NCBI GenBank assembly: GCA_020631155.1
Contig: JAHDHV010000001.1
Coordinates: forward strand, 1-64,000
Length of the DNA stretch: 64,000 bases
Direction: 5' to 3'
Origin: Bacteroidota bacterium
Lineage (GTDB): Bacteria; Bacteroidota; Bacteroidia; Chitinophagales; UBA2359
This document shows positions 17,270-27,887 of the stretch, piece after piece. Under the pieces are notes generated by a model that did not search any database, had not been told where the DNA came from, and saw nothing but the letters and a program-made list of their open reading frames with translations. Position 1 is the first letter of the stretch. Every line of letters starts with the position of its first letter. Both the position numbers and the translations under genes were made by a program.

Positions 17270-18235
17270 ATGTCATTAGGAAAAGTGCTGATCACAGAAA
17301 AAATTCATCCAGTTTTGGAAAAAGAACTGACCAAAGCTGGCTGGCAGTGCACACATATTGAGCAAATTACTTATGAAGAAATAACAGCAATTATTGCTGA
17401 TTATGTAGGTTTAGTTGTCCGAAGTAATATTCAGGTTGATAAAAAACTATTGGATATAGCAAAGCAGTTGCGCTTTGTAGGCAGGGCGGGCTCAGGTATG
17501 GAGTTGATTAATGTAGCCTATGCCAAGCAAAAAGGGATTTGCTGTTTTAACTCACCAGAGGGCAATAAGGATGCCGTTGCAGAACAGGTTATCGGGATGT
17601 TGATGTGCTTATGCCATAACATTGTGAAGGCTGATGCTTCGCTTCGACAGAAAAAATGGGAAAGACTGGCTAATAGAGGGAATGAATTGATGGGCAAAAC
17701 GGTGGGCATTATTGGTTATGGAAATACAGGAAGTGCCGTTGCCCAGAGACTACAAGGCTTTGATGTGAAAATACTGGCTTATGATAAATTCAAAACTAAT
17801 TTTAGCGATGCCTATGTACAAGAAGCTTCTTTAGAACAACTACACACACACGCAGATGTAATCAGTCTGCACATCCCCCTAAATGAAACAACATATAACT
17901 GGATTAACTACTCCTTTGTTCAGCAATTTAAAAAAAATATTTTTTTAATTAATGCTTCAAGGGGGGGGATCCTAGACACATTAAGTGTATTACAAGCCCT
18001 AGAAGAAGGGCTGTTACAAGGGGTAGCTTTAGATGTTTTTGAGAATGAACGTATGCAAGCTTTTACGGAAAAAGATTGGTTGTGGTTTGAAAAATTGATT
18101 ACTAAATCCAATGTAGTGATCACACCTCATACAGCAGGATTAAGTGAACAATCATCATACAAAATAGCTTACGTATTATCACAAAAAATCAATAAATATT
18201 TTTTGAATACAAAAAAAAAGTCGAAAACAAAATAA
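17270..18235 (+). CDS. D-2-hydroxyacid dehydrogenase (3-phosphoglycerate dehydrogenase-like)
   Basis: NAD-dependent oxidoreductase of the D-isomer 2-hydroxyacid family, 321 aa. The order is an N-terminal substrate half, a Rossmann fold with 'GIIGYGNTGSAV' (~residues 144-155), the catalytic Arg in 'NASRGGILD' (~residue 231), Glu in 'DVFENE' and His in 'TPHTAG' (~residue 286). It lacks the C-terminal ACT domain of long SerA proteins, like the short Bacteroidota phosphoglycerate dehydrogenases, so serine synthesis is the leading guess, though no serC or serB lies nearby. The codons for the Arg-Gly-Gly active-site segment form a run of eight Gs (17961-17968), unusual in this A/T-rich DNA. Confidence 0.88.
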   Translation: MSLGKVLITEKIHPVLEKELTKAGWQCTHIEQITYEEITAIIADYVGLVVRSNIQVDKKLLDIAKQLRFVGRAGSGMELINVAYAKQKGICCFNSPEGNKDAVAEQVIGMLMCLCHNIVKADASLRQKKWERLANRGNELMGKTVGIIGYGNTGSAVAQRLQGFDVKILAYDKFKTNFSDAYVQEASLEQLHTHADVISLHIPLNETTYNWINYSFVQQFKKNIFLINASRGGILDTLSVLQALEEGLLQGVALDVFENERMQAFTEKDWLWFEKLITKSNVVITPHTAGLSEQSSYKIAYVLSQKINKYFLNTKKKSKTK

Positions 18236-18366
18236 AACTATAAAAAGTTCCTCAAACTTTTTTATTTTTACTCGCTCTTTAAGAAATGCTAAAATATAAG
18301 CTGAAAAGCTTCGTTTTACAGCATTTTTTGAGCTAGTTTACAAAGAAATTTATTAATTATAAACTT

Positions 18367-21300
18367 ATGTCTATGGCAAGAACTTTATTGTTATTACTTT
18401 CATTCCTTGCAGCCACCAGTTTCGCCTATGCACAAACAGGCGAGATACAGGGGAAGGTGACTGATGCCGATACCGGTGAAGGAATACCATTTGCCAATGT
18501 TTCTTTATCGGTTAATGGAACATTAGTTGGCGCACAGACCGACTTCGAAGGTTTTTATACCATCAAGCCGCTGCCGCCAGGACAATACGAGGTGAAAATT
18601 TCGTATGTAGGCTACCAAGAACAAGTTATTCAAGATGTATTAGGTGAGGCCGATAAAATCACCTTTTTGGATGTGAAATTGCAAGAACAGACGGAGATGC
18701 TAGATATCGTCAAAGTCGTTGCGTATAGAGTTCCCCTACTTAAAGCAGATGAAACGGCCACAGGTGCTACCGTAACCAAAGAGCAAATTCAAAGCCTTCC
18801 TACTAGAGATGTACAATCTATTGCAGGTAATACCGCAGGGGTTTATCAGGAAGATGAAGGAAGTAGTGTAAATGTGAAGGGCTCTAGGGATGAAGCTACT
18901 GATTACTATATTGATGGTATCAAAGTGCGAGGGAGTTCAAACTTGCCAGCATCTGCTATTGAACAAATGACCATTGTAACAGGTGGTGTGCCTGCCCGTT
19001 ATGGTGATGCAACGGGTGGTATTATTAACATTACTACCAGAGGGCCTTCTAGTAAATTTGCTGGTGGTGTGGAGGTGATTACTTCCAAATTTTTGGACCC
19101 TTATGGCTATTACTTAGCTAACTTTAACCTTTCAGGTCCGCTTTTTTCTGTAAAAAAAGATGGCAACAAACGCCCTATTATGGGATTCTTTATTGCTGCT
19201 GAATACCTACATGAAGACGATGACGATCCTTCTGCTACTGGTATTTGGACAACAAAAGAAGATGTATTGGCAGATATCAAAGCCAATCCATTGCGACGCT
19301 CTGCTACTGCCACAGGTTTTGATAAGGCAGTAGACTTTGTAACCTTAGATGACCTAGAAAAAAGAGATACTAAGCAAAATATAGAAAAGGATCAGGTAAG
19401 TTTGGCAGGTAAAATTGATATTCAACCTTCTAATAATATTACTGTGACTTTAGGGGGGAACTTCAATTATAATAGAGGTGGTTTGTTAGACCGAACCTTA
19501 GTTACAAGGAGATTTGTACGTAGAAATGAATTGTTCAACATTGAACATACCCCTGAGTATAATCGTGATGTATACAGAGGCTATGTTCGATTTACACAGC
19601 GTTTTGCGAATAGACAAGATGAGGATGTGGAAGAAGGGGAAGAACGAAAATCGTCTTTGTTACAAAACGCCTATTACAATGTACAGTTTGACTATACTAG
19701 AAGTACTTTCAATGCCCAAGACCCTTTGTTTGAAGATAGACTCTTTGAATATGGGCATGTAGGGCAGTTTGCTGTGGATAGAACACCTGTTTATTCACAA
19801 GCAACCATTGGTAACTTACAAGGCTGGGAGTTTCAAGGATTCCAAGAAAATAATGTAACTTATAGCTCAGAAGGAGTAACCAATTTAGAGCGAGCAGCAC
19901 ATAACGACCAATATTTTGCTTTGGCAGGGGAGGATAGAGAACTTTATTACTCTAGTTTGAACCAGATTAGAGCAAACAATGGATTCATCAATGGCGATGC
20001 AGCTCCTTCTTTAGAAGGCTCTTATAGTTTATGGCATACACCAGGTACGCCTTATGGTACATTCAGGAATTTTACAGGAGACCAATATCGTTTGTCATTT
20101 AATGGCTCTTTTGACTTAAAGCGACCAGGCTCGGCAGAGAGAAATAAACATGCCATTGGCTTTGGTTTTGAGTACGAGCAGCGTATAGATAGAGATTACT
20201 TCGTATGGAATGCCCCTGCTATATGGGACATTATGTTCAACAGAGTAGCACAGCCAGATAGAGGAATTGTTAGAGATTTAGCCAATCCTATCTTAGTAAT
20301 TGATGGTAATGAATATAGCTTGGGTGAATACGAAAATCTACAAAATAGCGGCTCCGATATTGTATTTAGTAGCAATGACACCATTAAGTACAACTATGTT
20401 CGAGTAGGAGAGCAAAGTAACTTTGATAAAAACTTTAGAGAGCGATTTGGCTATGATAATCTTGGTTTTGTAGATGTATTTAACCACAAACCCGAAGAAT
20501 TTTCATTAGATATGTTATCTCCTGATGAATTATTCAATGGTGGCGGTGGTTCTTCCATCTTTTTGGGGGTGTCTGGATATGATTATTCAGGAAATAGATT
20601 AAGCTCTAAACCTTCATTCAATGATTTCTGGACGGCTAAAGATGAGAATGGCAATTTTACTAGATTACAAGATGCCTTCCGACCAATTTATACGGCAGGT
20701 TATATTCAAGATAAATTTGCATTTAGAGACCTTATTTTCAACATTGGGGTACGTGTAGACCGATTCGATGCCAACCAAAAAGTACCTAAAGACCAATTCG
20801 TGCCACTTTACGGTACTTTCAAAGCAGGGGAAGTTAGCAGCATTGGCGGTGAATCCATTACACACCCAAGTACTGTTGGAGATGACTATGTAGTATATGT
20901 AGATGATGTGGTGAATCCTAGCAGAATTACAGGTTATAGAGACCAAGACCAGTGGTACAGCCCTACAGGTTTAGCTACTTCTGATCCTCGTACCCTTTTT
21001 GGCGAAACAGGTACCATAGCACCTTATTTATCTAATCCATTATCTGATAACCCAGCAGCCGATATCCGATTAGAAAATTACAACCCTGATGATGCTTTTG
21101 AAGATTATAAACCACAGGTAACAGTCATGCCGCGTGTGGCTTTTTCTTTTGAAATTTCAGAGGCAGCTATTTTCTTCGCTCACTATGATGTTTTATCACA
21201 ACGACCGCAATCAAGAATTGTCATGACTCCTTATGACTATTTCTTCTTCGCTTCTAACACCTTGTTTACTACCTTAAATAATGCCAACCTCAGACCAGAA

Positions 21301-22185
21301 AGAACCATTGATTACCAAATTGGTTTCAAACAAAAAATTTCTACTTCCTCCGCTTTAAGCGTTTCAGGATTTTATAGAGAATTAAAAGATATGGTACAGA
21401 TAGTGAACATTACGTCTGCTTATCCGAGTACCTATACCACTTTTGGTAACTTAGATTTTGGTACGGTAAAAGGTTTGGAGGTGTCTTATGATTTAAGAAG
21501 AACAGGAAATGTACGTTTAACCGCTAACTATACCCTACAATTTGCTGATGGTACAGGTTCGGGAGATGCTTCACAAGCTAACCTTGCTGACTTCGGGCAG
21601 CCTAATTTGAGAAGTATCTATCCATTGAGTTACGATGCACGACATATGTTCAACATCAATTTTGACTATCGCTATGGGGAAGGTAAAAATTATGATGGAC
21701 CTAAATTATTCGGTAAGGACATTCTTGCCAATGCAGGTATCAACTTTATTTTTAGAGGCCGTTCAGGTACTCCTTATACCAAACAGGCAGAGCCAACACC
21801 AGAAGCTCAATATGGTATTCCAACAAGACCAGTTATAGACGGAACCATTAACGGCTCTCGCTTACCCTGGAATATGCGTATAGATACACGTATTGAAAAA
21901 GATTTTAAATTAGATTTTAGTAAAAAAGAAGGCAAATCTTCTAAATATTTAACTGCTTACTTATTGATTCAAAACTTACTAGATACTGATAATATCGCAA
22001 ATATTTATGAATTTACTGGTAGTCCAGATGATGATGGATACATCCCATCTGCAATCGGACAGCAAAGTGTAGCGGCACAAACTGACCAACAAGCTTTTGT
22101 TGACCAGTATGCAATTAAAGTAGCAGACCCTAATAATTACAGTATTCCACGAAGAATACGTTTAGGACTTTCCTTTGGCTTTTAA
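18367..22185 (+). CDS. TonB-dependent outer membrane receptor with carboxypeptidase-regulatory-like N-domain
   Basis: 1272-aa outer-membrane receptor. Signal peptide MSMARTLLLLLSF...SFAYAQ, then a CarboxypepD_reg-like beta-sandwich (~residues 25-110: 'IQGKVTDADTGEGIPFANV', 'YVGYQEQV'), a plug domain (~125-225: 'QSLPTRDVQSIAGNTAGV', 'YIDGIKVRG', 'GGVPARYGDATGGIINI') and a large beta-barrel to the C-terminal 'RRIRLGLSFGF'. The substrate is not evident and no SusD-like lipoprotein follows; instead a 1566-aa surface protein and a PorV-family barrel come next. Together with these it resembles a module seen in several Bacteroidota and may handle a ligand presented by the surface protein. Terminator-like hairpin at 22422. 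Confidence 0.92.
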   Translation: MSMARTLLLLLSFLAATSFAYAQTGEIQGKVTDADTGEGIPFANVSLSVNGTLVGAQTDFEGFYTIKPLPPGQYEVKISYVGYQEQVIQDVLGEADKITFLDVKLQEQTEMLDIVKVVAYRVPLLKADETATGATVTKEQIQSLPTRDVQSIAGNTAGVYQEDEGSSVNVKGSRDEATDYYIDGIKVRGSSNLPASAIEQMTIVTGGVPARYGDATGGIINITTRGPSSKFAGGVEVITSKFLDPYGYYLANFNLSGPLFSVKKDGNKRPIMGFFIAAEYLHEDDDDPSATGIWTTKEDVLADIKANPLRRSATATGFDKAVDFVTLDDLEKRDTKQNIEKDQVSLAGKIDIQPSNNITVTLGGNFNYNRGGLLDRTLVTRRFVRRNELFNIEHTPEYNRDVYRGYVRFTQRFANRQDEDVEEGEERKSSLLQNAYYNVQFDYTRSTFNAQDPLFEDRLFEYGHVGQFAVDRTPVYSQATIGNLQGWEFQGFQENNVTYSSEGVTNLERAAHNDQYFALAGEDRELYYSSLNQIRANNGFINGDAAPSLEGSYSLWHTPGTPYGTFRNFTGDQYRLSFNGSFDLKRPGSAERNKHAIGFGFEYEQRIDRDYFVWNAPAIWDIMFNRVAQPDRGIVRDLANPILVIDGNEYSLGEYENLQNSGSDIVFSSNDTIKYNYVRVGEQSNFDKNFRERFGYDNLGFVDVFNHKPEEFSLDMLSPDELFNGGGGSSIFLGVSGYDYSGNRLSSKPSFNDFWTAKDENGNFTRLQDAFRPIYTAGYIQDKFAFRDLIFNIGVRVDRFDANQKVPKDQFVPLYGTFKAGEVSSIGGESITHPSTVGDDYVVYVDDVVNPSRITGYRDQDQWYSPTGLATSDPRTLFGETGTIAPYLSNPLSDNPAADIRLENYNPDDAFEDYKPQVTVMPRVAFSFEISEAAIFFAHYDVLSQRPQSRIVMTPYDYFFFASNTLFTTLNNANLRPERTIDYQIGFKQKISTSSALSVSGFYRELKDMVQIVNITSAYPSTYTTFGNLDFGTVKGLEVSYDLRRTGNVRLTANYTLQFADGTGSGDASQANLADFGQPNLRSIYPLSYDARHMFNINFDYRYGEGKNYDGPKLFGKDILANAGINFIFRGRSGTPYTKQAEPTPEAQYGIPTRPVIDGTINGSRLPWNMRIDTRIEKDFKLDFSKKEGKSSKYLTAYLLIQNLLDTDNIANIYEFTGSPDDDGYIPSAIGQQSVAAQTDQQAFVDQYAIKVADPNNYSIPRRIRLGLSFGF

Positions 22186-22564
22186 GCACGATATAGCAAC
22201 TTTAGCAATGTGATTTGAAACGCTAAAGTAATAAATAAGTAATTAGGCAAAGTGAAGCGACATTTGAACTTGTGATAAATTATTAAAATGCTCAGTAATA
22301 CGGAAATAATAAGTTGCACCATAAAGGCAAAATAATAAAGGTGACTTGTTTCATTGTTATTGTAGAGTTACTCAAGCCCAGTGTCTCTTATCTTATGTCT
22401 AAGTACACACTAAAATCAACCAAAAAAAGCAACATTGGTAGCTAAAAGTGGCTGCTATAGCTATTAAGCTACCAATGCTTTTTCATTAAGAGAAAAAAAC
22501 ATAGACAGACAAAATCTGTTTCTGAATTTTTTTTAATAATGATAACTAATTAAAATAAATATAA
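22186..22564. other. Intergenic region with element remnant and terminator
   Basis: 379 bases. The part ending 'ttatcttatgtctaagtac' (to ~22405) resembles the right end of the AAGTACC family, and 'acggaaataataagttgcacc' recurs in similar form near 15280 and 31395. A terminator lies at 22422-22483. No gene seen. Confidence 0.45.
22422..22483 (+). terminator. Intrinsic terminator between the TonB receptor and the 1566-aa protein gene
   Basis: AAAAAAAGCaacATTGGTAGCT pairs with AGCTACCAATGCTTTTT across a ~23-base loop and ends in a T-run. This suggests the receptor and the next gene are mostly separate transcripts. Confidence 0.65.
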
Positions 22565-25500
22565 ATGAATATAAAAAATATAACTCTATTCATTTTAATC
22601 TTGCTTTTAGCTAATCCATCTTGGGCCAGAGAAAATATAGGTGTTTCTTTGGCAAACAAGCCAATTAAAGCCAATAAGGAAACGATGGATTGTAATGAAG
22701 CTACCGCACAAATAGATTTAGCAATCAATAATGTAAGAGCAAGATTATTAACAGGAGGAGACCTCTGGTGGGACCCTGTTTCAACACAGCCACACTATGA
22801 AGTGCCAAGAGTACCTCCAGGTTCTGACCAACCTTCCATTCACTCCATTTTTGCAGGGGCTTTGTGGATTGGTGGTATTGACCAATTAAACCAATTAAAA
22901 GTAGCAGGACAAACCTATCGCCAAACAGGAAATGACTTCTGGCCAGGACCATTAGGCGATGATGGCGAAACAGCTGCTTCTACCTGTAGTACTTTCGATA
23001 GATTCTGGGTCGTTTTTGGTCGAGATATTGACGAATACTTAGGTAAACTAGAAGAAGGCGGCGGAACTGTTGCTAAAGGGGATGTGCCAGAGTCCATTTT
23101 ACAATGGCCAGGTCGTGAAAATCCCTTCTTTACCAATTTTGACCTGCCGATTAATAAAACACTCGCGCCCTTTTGGGATGCAGATGGTGATGAAATATAC
23201 GACCCTACAAAGGGAGATTACCCTGTAATTGACCCCGAAGTAGAAGGGGTATATGCCGACCAGATGATCTGGTGGATTTTTAATGATAAAGGAAATATTC
23301 ACACAGAAACAGGTGGAGAAGCTATTGGTTTGGAAGTCAATGCCTTAGCTTTTGCCTTTGCTACTAATGATGAGGTGAATAATATGACCTTTTACAAATA
23401 CATTGTAGATAATAAATCAACACAACGACTAGATAGTGTGTATTTCGGTCAGTGGGTAGACCCTGACTTGGGAGCTTTTGACGATGATTATGTTGGTTGC
23501 GATCCTGATGAAGAAGTGGGTTTTGTTTACAATGGTAATAGTAATGATGCCGAATATGGCTCTAAACCACCTATACTTGGCGTAGACTTCTTTAAAGGTC
23601 CTAAAAAATTTGAAACTCGTCTGGACGGAACAATAGATACCATTATTCAAGGAATGTCCGCTTTTGTTTACTATAATAATGATGGTACTGTACAAGGAAA
23701 CCCAGATAATGCATCGCATTTTTATGGGTACCTAGCAGGAGTTTGGAAAGATGGAACACCTTTTACCTTCGGTGGAATTGGAAAAGGCGGCGATACGCCT
23801 ACCCCTTATATGTTCCCTGATGAGCCTTCGGACCCAGAAGGATGGTCGGAGTGTACAAATGGAAACGAACCTGATGATAGACGATTCCTACAATCCTCAG
23901 GCCCATTTCAATTAGAACCCGGTGCAGTGAATGACATCATTGTGGGGGCGGTATGGGTGCAAGAAGGTTTGGAATATCCATGTCCAAGCTTGGAGGTTTT
24001 CTTGCGTGCAGATAAAAAAGCACAGGCCTTATTTGATAATAATTTTAAACTGAAAGACGGCCCTGATGCACCAAGTATGACAATTCGAGAATTAGATAGG
24101 GAGTTAATCATTACATTGTGGAATGATTCTTTAATTTCTAATAATGCTTTTGAACAATATGAAGAAGTAGACCCAGTATTGGCAAAACAAGGCTTCCAAG
24201 ATTCTACTTACACTTTCCAAGGGTATAAGTTGTATCAAGTATCAGGACCTACCGTATCACCATCCGAATTTGGTGATGCAGATAAAGCTCGTTTAATTTC
24301 TATTGTTGATATAAGAGATGGCATCAGCCGATTAATCAACTATGAGCAGCAAGGCGCGCTAGGCTTAGTGCCTATTGAAAAAGTCAATGGATTAGATGAG
24401 GGCGTACAACATACCTTTAAAGTTACAGATGATCTATTTGCATTAGGAGCACGTACATTAGTCAACAACAAAAAATACTACTTCTCTGTAGTAGCCTATG
24501 GATACAATGCACATACTCCATACAGTTTAGAGCAAAGTGAAACGGCACAGTTAGAACCTTATATTGAAGGGCGTAACAATATTAATGTATATGTGGGTAT
24601 TCCACACATTTCTACTCCTGAAGGTGGTGGAACAGTCCTAAATGCAGCTTACGGTGACGGACCAGAGATTACCTTAATACAGGGTATCGGAAATGGTGCT
24701 AATTGTTTATCATTAACTGACCAAACTATAACAGATATACTGTCAAGCTCTAGCCATAAAGTAGACAATCCCGTTTACATAGGTGGTGCAGGCCCTGTTG
24801 GTGTTCGCATTTTCGATCCTTTAAATGTGCCTGCCAACGACTTTGAACTACAAGTCCATAATAGAGATTTCGCTTCTGTTACACAGCCATCTAATGGCTC
24901 AGTAACAGTAAATTCGGATGGAACCGTAACCTATAATCCAAATGGCGGATTTGAAGGTTATGATGCCTTTACTTATGAAATTACTGATGTTAATTGTGAT
25001 AGTGATCTTGCTACAGTATTAGTCAAAGTAGGTAATCCTCAAGTGAGTAGTATCATTGCTTTTGATAATAGTGTAATGACTACTAAGCACGTAGATGATA
25101 ACAGTAATATAGATTCACTAGCTGCAATTATAACAGTTTCGCCACTCAATAATGATTTTGCCCCAGAAGGTGTAACAATTAATATTAACAATATTACAAC
25201 ACCACCTGATAATGGAGAAATTTTAGAATTTAGTGCGGCCGATGGCACCATTACTTATATTCCAGATCAAGGATTTGAAGGATTAGATAAATTTAGCTAT
25301 TCTGTGACTGATAGCACTTTCCTAACAACTCCGAGTGGTACAGAAGTATTAAGTATAGCAATCGCAACAGTTTATGTGAAAGTAACAGGAAACAGTAGCC
25401 CTACCGAAGCTGTAGATGACATTGTAGAGGTAAGTGGTAGCCAAGCATTGTCTATTTTAGAGAATGATAATGGTATAAATGTAGGTTCAGAAACATTAAC

Positions 25501-27265
25501 ACCTTATGCTCGTTGGACGCTGACTAATAAAACAACTGGTGAGGTTTACAAATCAGAAAACAATATCAAAAAACCTAATGAGCAAGCTATTGGCGGTTGG
25601 GAAGAAACAAGCCTTGGTTTTTATGTAAATGTAAGCCAAACCTTAAATCCTTCTAGCACTCATAACGGCTTTATTGATGCAGACCTAAGCTTTGAACAAC
25701 CTCAAAACCGTTGGCTGACACTTATTACTGATGGTGAATCAGGTGATATGTTCAATTGGATTCGTGCAGGTGAATATATAGATGCAAACAATGGTTCCTA
25801 CAATGATAACCGTTTTGATGCTAATAGCTATTATGACCCAGAACAATACTACGAAACCATATTAGACGGACAGGTTGCTCCTTATTGTTTGACAAATAAT
25901 AAACTAAGTACAACAGGCGGCAGTACCATAGCTCCTGCTTGTAGCGACTGTGAAGGTTCTGATGAAAGTGGTGGTAGTACTTCTCCAACTTACAATTTGG
26001 AGGAATTACCAAGCTTCCGTTTAGTATTAACAGCCGATAAAAGCCACTGGACAAAATGTATAGTAGTAGATATAGGTACTAACCAATCTATTACAGAAGG
26101 TGGGGCAACCAAAAATGGACTTCGCCGACATGCTTCTTGGAATATGAGCGTTGACGGTTCTGGCAATCCTGTTTATAGTGACCCAATGACGGAAACAAGC
26201 TTACAACCAAACTGGGACTACTTCGTAGGTGGAACTTCTGCTTCTTATATAGAATATACCAATAGCGCAGGAGAAACCAGAACGATACCAGGCAATACAT
26301 TCTTTAAAGCAGATGATATTAGCGGAGCAACAAACTTTGCTAGAAACAATAGTGCCTTGGTTTACAAATCCAGTGATGTGGGCTACTCTTGGTTCCCGGG
26401 TTATGCCATTAATATGGAAAATGGAGAGCGTCTGAACATTATCTTTAGCGAAAATAGCTTCTTGGGCGGTGATAATGGCTTAGATATGTTATGGAATCCA
26501 ACAGATGTTGTTTTCTCGCCAAACTCTGGCATCAGCGGCAACAACCTAAGAATAGGTGGTGAGCACTACATTTATGTTACCAATACTTTATATGATGAAG
26601 GCGTAACACATCATGATAAATTGGTACAAGCAGCGATATTGAAAGATAAGGAAGAAGATATTTTAGTATATGGTTCTAAGAAAAGAGAAGTATATGATGA
26701 AGTAATGTGGGTAACCGCACCATTGTTAACGCCAACTTTTGAGCTAACTTCTTTTGAAGAAGGATATATTCCAACTACTGTTACCATGAATGTAAAAGTA
26801 GGACGCTCTTACGAAGAACCTGCTCCTAATGAACCACTTATCTATCAATTTAGCTTTAATGACTATGCTACACAACAAACAGATGCAGCAGTGGCAAAAG
26901 AAGCACTAGACCTCATTCGCATTGTGCCTAACCCATACTACGCCTTCTCTACTTACGAAGCTAGTCAGTTAGACAACCGAGTACGCATTACTAACTTACC
27001 TGCTCGCGCCAATATTTCTATTATGACCGTAGACGGAAACCTAGTTAGAACCATCAAGGCAGATAATACAGGTTTGGACACTGCGCTAGGTGCCAAAGCA
27101 GGAGAGGAGCAAATCAACTCTGTTGATTGGGATGTGAAAAACTTTAAAAACTTACCAATTGCGAGTGGCCTTTATTTAATCCATATTGAAGCACCTGATT
27201 TGGGTGAAGAAAGAACCTTAAAATGGTTCTGCATCAATCGCCCTGTTGATTTGGATATTTTCTAA
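22565..27265 (+). CDS. Large secreted surface protein with cadherin-like repeats and T9SS-like C-terminus
   Basis: 1566 aa, function unknown. Signal peptide MNIKNITLFILILLLANPSWA. Residues ~30-740 form an acidic region with many aromatic and Asp-rich turns ('FWDADGDEIYDPTKGDYPV', 'GQWVDPDLGAFDDDYVGCD'), which may bind calcium. Two Ig/cadherin-like units follow (~755-825 and ~855-935), each with the 'GTVTYNPNGGFEGYDAFTY' signature. The C-terminal ~110 residues start 'IRIVPNPYYAFSTYE' and have 'SIMTVDGNLVRTI' and 'PIASGLYLIHIEA', like a type A sorting domain but with an extra tail 'WFCINRPVDLDIF'. It lies between the TonB receptor and a PorV-like barrel, which fits T9SS export and surface retention. 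Confidence 0.82.
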   Translation: MNIKNITLFILILLLANPSWARENIGVSLANKPIKANKETMDCNEATAQIDLAINNVRARLLTGGDLWWDPVSTQPHYEVPRVPPGSDQPSIHSIFAGALWIGGIDQLNQLKVAGQTYRQTGNDFWPGPLGDDGETAASTCSTFDRFWVVFGRDIDEYLGKLEEGGGTVAKGDVPESILQWPGRENPFFTNFDLPINKTLAPFWDADGDEIYDPTKGDYPVIDPEVEGVYADQMIWWIFNDKGNIHTETGGEAIGLEVNALAFAFATNDEVNNMTFYKYIVDNKSTQRLDSVYFGQWVDPDLGAFDDDYVGCDPDEEVGFVYNGNSNDAEYGSKPPILGVDFFKGPKKFETRLDGTIDTIIQGMSAFVYYNNDGTVQGNPDNASHFYGYLAGVWKDGTPFTFGGIGKGGDTPTPYMFPDEPSDPEGWSECTNGNEPDDRRFLQSSGPFQLEPGAVNDIIVGAVWVQEGLEYPCPSLEVFLRADKKAQALFDNNFKLKDGPDAPSMTIRELDRELIITLWNDSLISNNAFEQYEEVDPVLAKQGFQDSTYTFQGYKLYQVSGPTVSPSEFGDADKARLISIVDIRDGISRLINYEQQGALGLVPIEKVNGLDEGVQHTFKVTDDLFALGARTLVNNKKYYFSVVAYGYNAHTPYSLEQSETAQLEPYIEGRNNINVYVGIPHISTPEGGGTVLNAAYGDGPEITLIQGIGNGANCLSLTDQTITDILSSSSHKVDNPVYIGGAGPVGVRIFDPLNVPANDFELQVHNRDFASVTQPSNGSVTVNSDGTVTYNPNGGFEGYDAFTYEITDVNCDSDLATVLVKVGNPQVSSIIAFDNSVMTTKHVDDNSNIDSLAAIITVSPLNNDFAPEGVTININNITTPPDNGEILEFSAADGTITYIPDQGFEGLDKFSYSVTDSTFLTTPSGTEVLSIAIATVYVKVTGNSSPTEAVDDIVEVSGSQALSILENDNGINVGSETLTPYARWTLTNKTTGEVYKSENNIKKPNEQAIGGWEETSLGFYVNVSQTLNPSSTHNGFIDADLSFEQPQNRWLTLITDGESGDMFNWIRAGEYIDANNGSYNDNRFDANSYYDPEQYYETILDGQVAPYCLTNNKLSTTGGSTIAPACSDCEGSDESGGSTSPTYNLEELPSFRLVLTADKSHWTKCIVVDIGTNQSITEGGATKNGLRRHASWNMSVDGSGNPVYSDPMTETSLQPNWDYFVGGTSASYIEYTNSAGETRTIPGNTFFKADDISGATNFARNNSALVYKSSDVGYSWFPGYAINMENGERLNIIFSENSFLGGDNGLDMLWNPTDVVFSPNSGISGNNLRIGGEHYIYVTNTLYDEGVTHHDKLVQAAILKDKEEDILVYGSKKREVYDEVMWVTAPLLTPTFELTSFEEGYIPTTVTMNVKVGRSYEEPAPNEPLIYQFSFNDYATQQTDAAVAKEALDLIRIVPNPYYAFSTYEASQLDNRVRITNLPARANISIMTVDGNLVRTIKADNTGLDTALGAKAGEEQINSVDWDVKNFKNLPIASGLYLIHIEAPDLGEERTLKWFCINRPVDLDIF

Positions 27266-27383
27266 TATTATAGCAAATCAAGCGTGTTTAAATATTTTAG
27301 CGTTTGGAATTTGGGTTTGCACCTAAAACCTTATAGCTTTATAAGCTTCCAAACTCCAAAAATATTTAATAATTAAAATGTAG

Positions 27384-27424
27384 GTTGCTGCCAAACAATA
27401 GCGTTTGGCAGTAACTCACATTTT
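27384..27424 (+). terminator. Intrinsic terminator-like hairpin after the 1566-aa protein gene
   Basis: GTTGCTGCCAAAC (27384-27396) pairs with GTTTGGCAGTAAC (27403-27415) with one mismatch across a 6-base loop; a T-run follows after six bases. Confidence 0.6.
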
Positions 27425-27425
27425 T

Positions 27426-27529
27426 AAGTGCCAAGCACTAATTAATTGTGCACAATTTTGTTATAAAATATTGATTTTAATTATTTTAATCAATTAAATG
27501 GTTTCCATTTAATTATTGTGTGGTACTTA
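27426..27529. repeat. AAGTACC-family short element, 104 bp
   Basis: Starts AAGTGCCAAGCACTAATTAATTG and ends GTGGTACTT. The reverse complement of the element at 30327-30426 aligns along its whole length (AAGTGCCAAGCACT, the inner 'TATTGATTTT', GGTACTT end). Confidence 0.55.
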
Positions 27530-27887
27530 TATGATGAAATAATAGTTCTTAATCGGTAAGTTTCAAATGATATGTTTCAAACACTGTACTTTTTAAGCAA
27601 ACATTTTATACCTATTTTTAATAGTTAGTTGATTGGTAATTTGTCGAGCAGTGATTAGTTGTTCCATGCTTCATTACTCTTTAAGTAGGAGAGGGGACAA
27701 CTTCTAATCCCTGTTCATGAAGGGGCTGTTTTGATTTTGTTTTTTTAGCCAAAGGATAGAATCAAGTTAACCTCTAAGCTCTAAAAGCTAAACAACACTC
27801 ATATAACTAAAGTGCTAGGAGTACAATGAAACATGCCTTTTAAGCTATCCATAAAAAATATAATAATTAATCAACTAATTAAGCAAT
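27530..27887. other. Intergenic leader of the PorV-like gene, no gene seen
   Basis: 358 bases, A/T-rich. No frame, RNA gene or strong hairpin seen. Confidence 0.4.

Noticed and set aside
18367-22185. SusCD polysaccharide-uptake pair
   Set aside because: No SusD-like lipoprotein follows the receptor; the next protein has cadherin-like repeats and a sorting-type tail.
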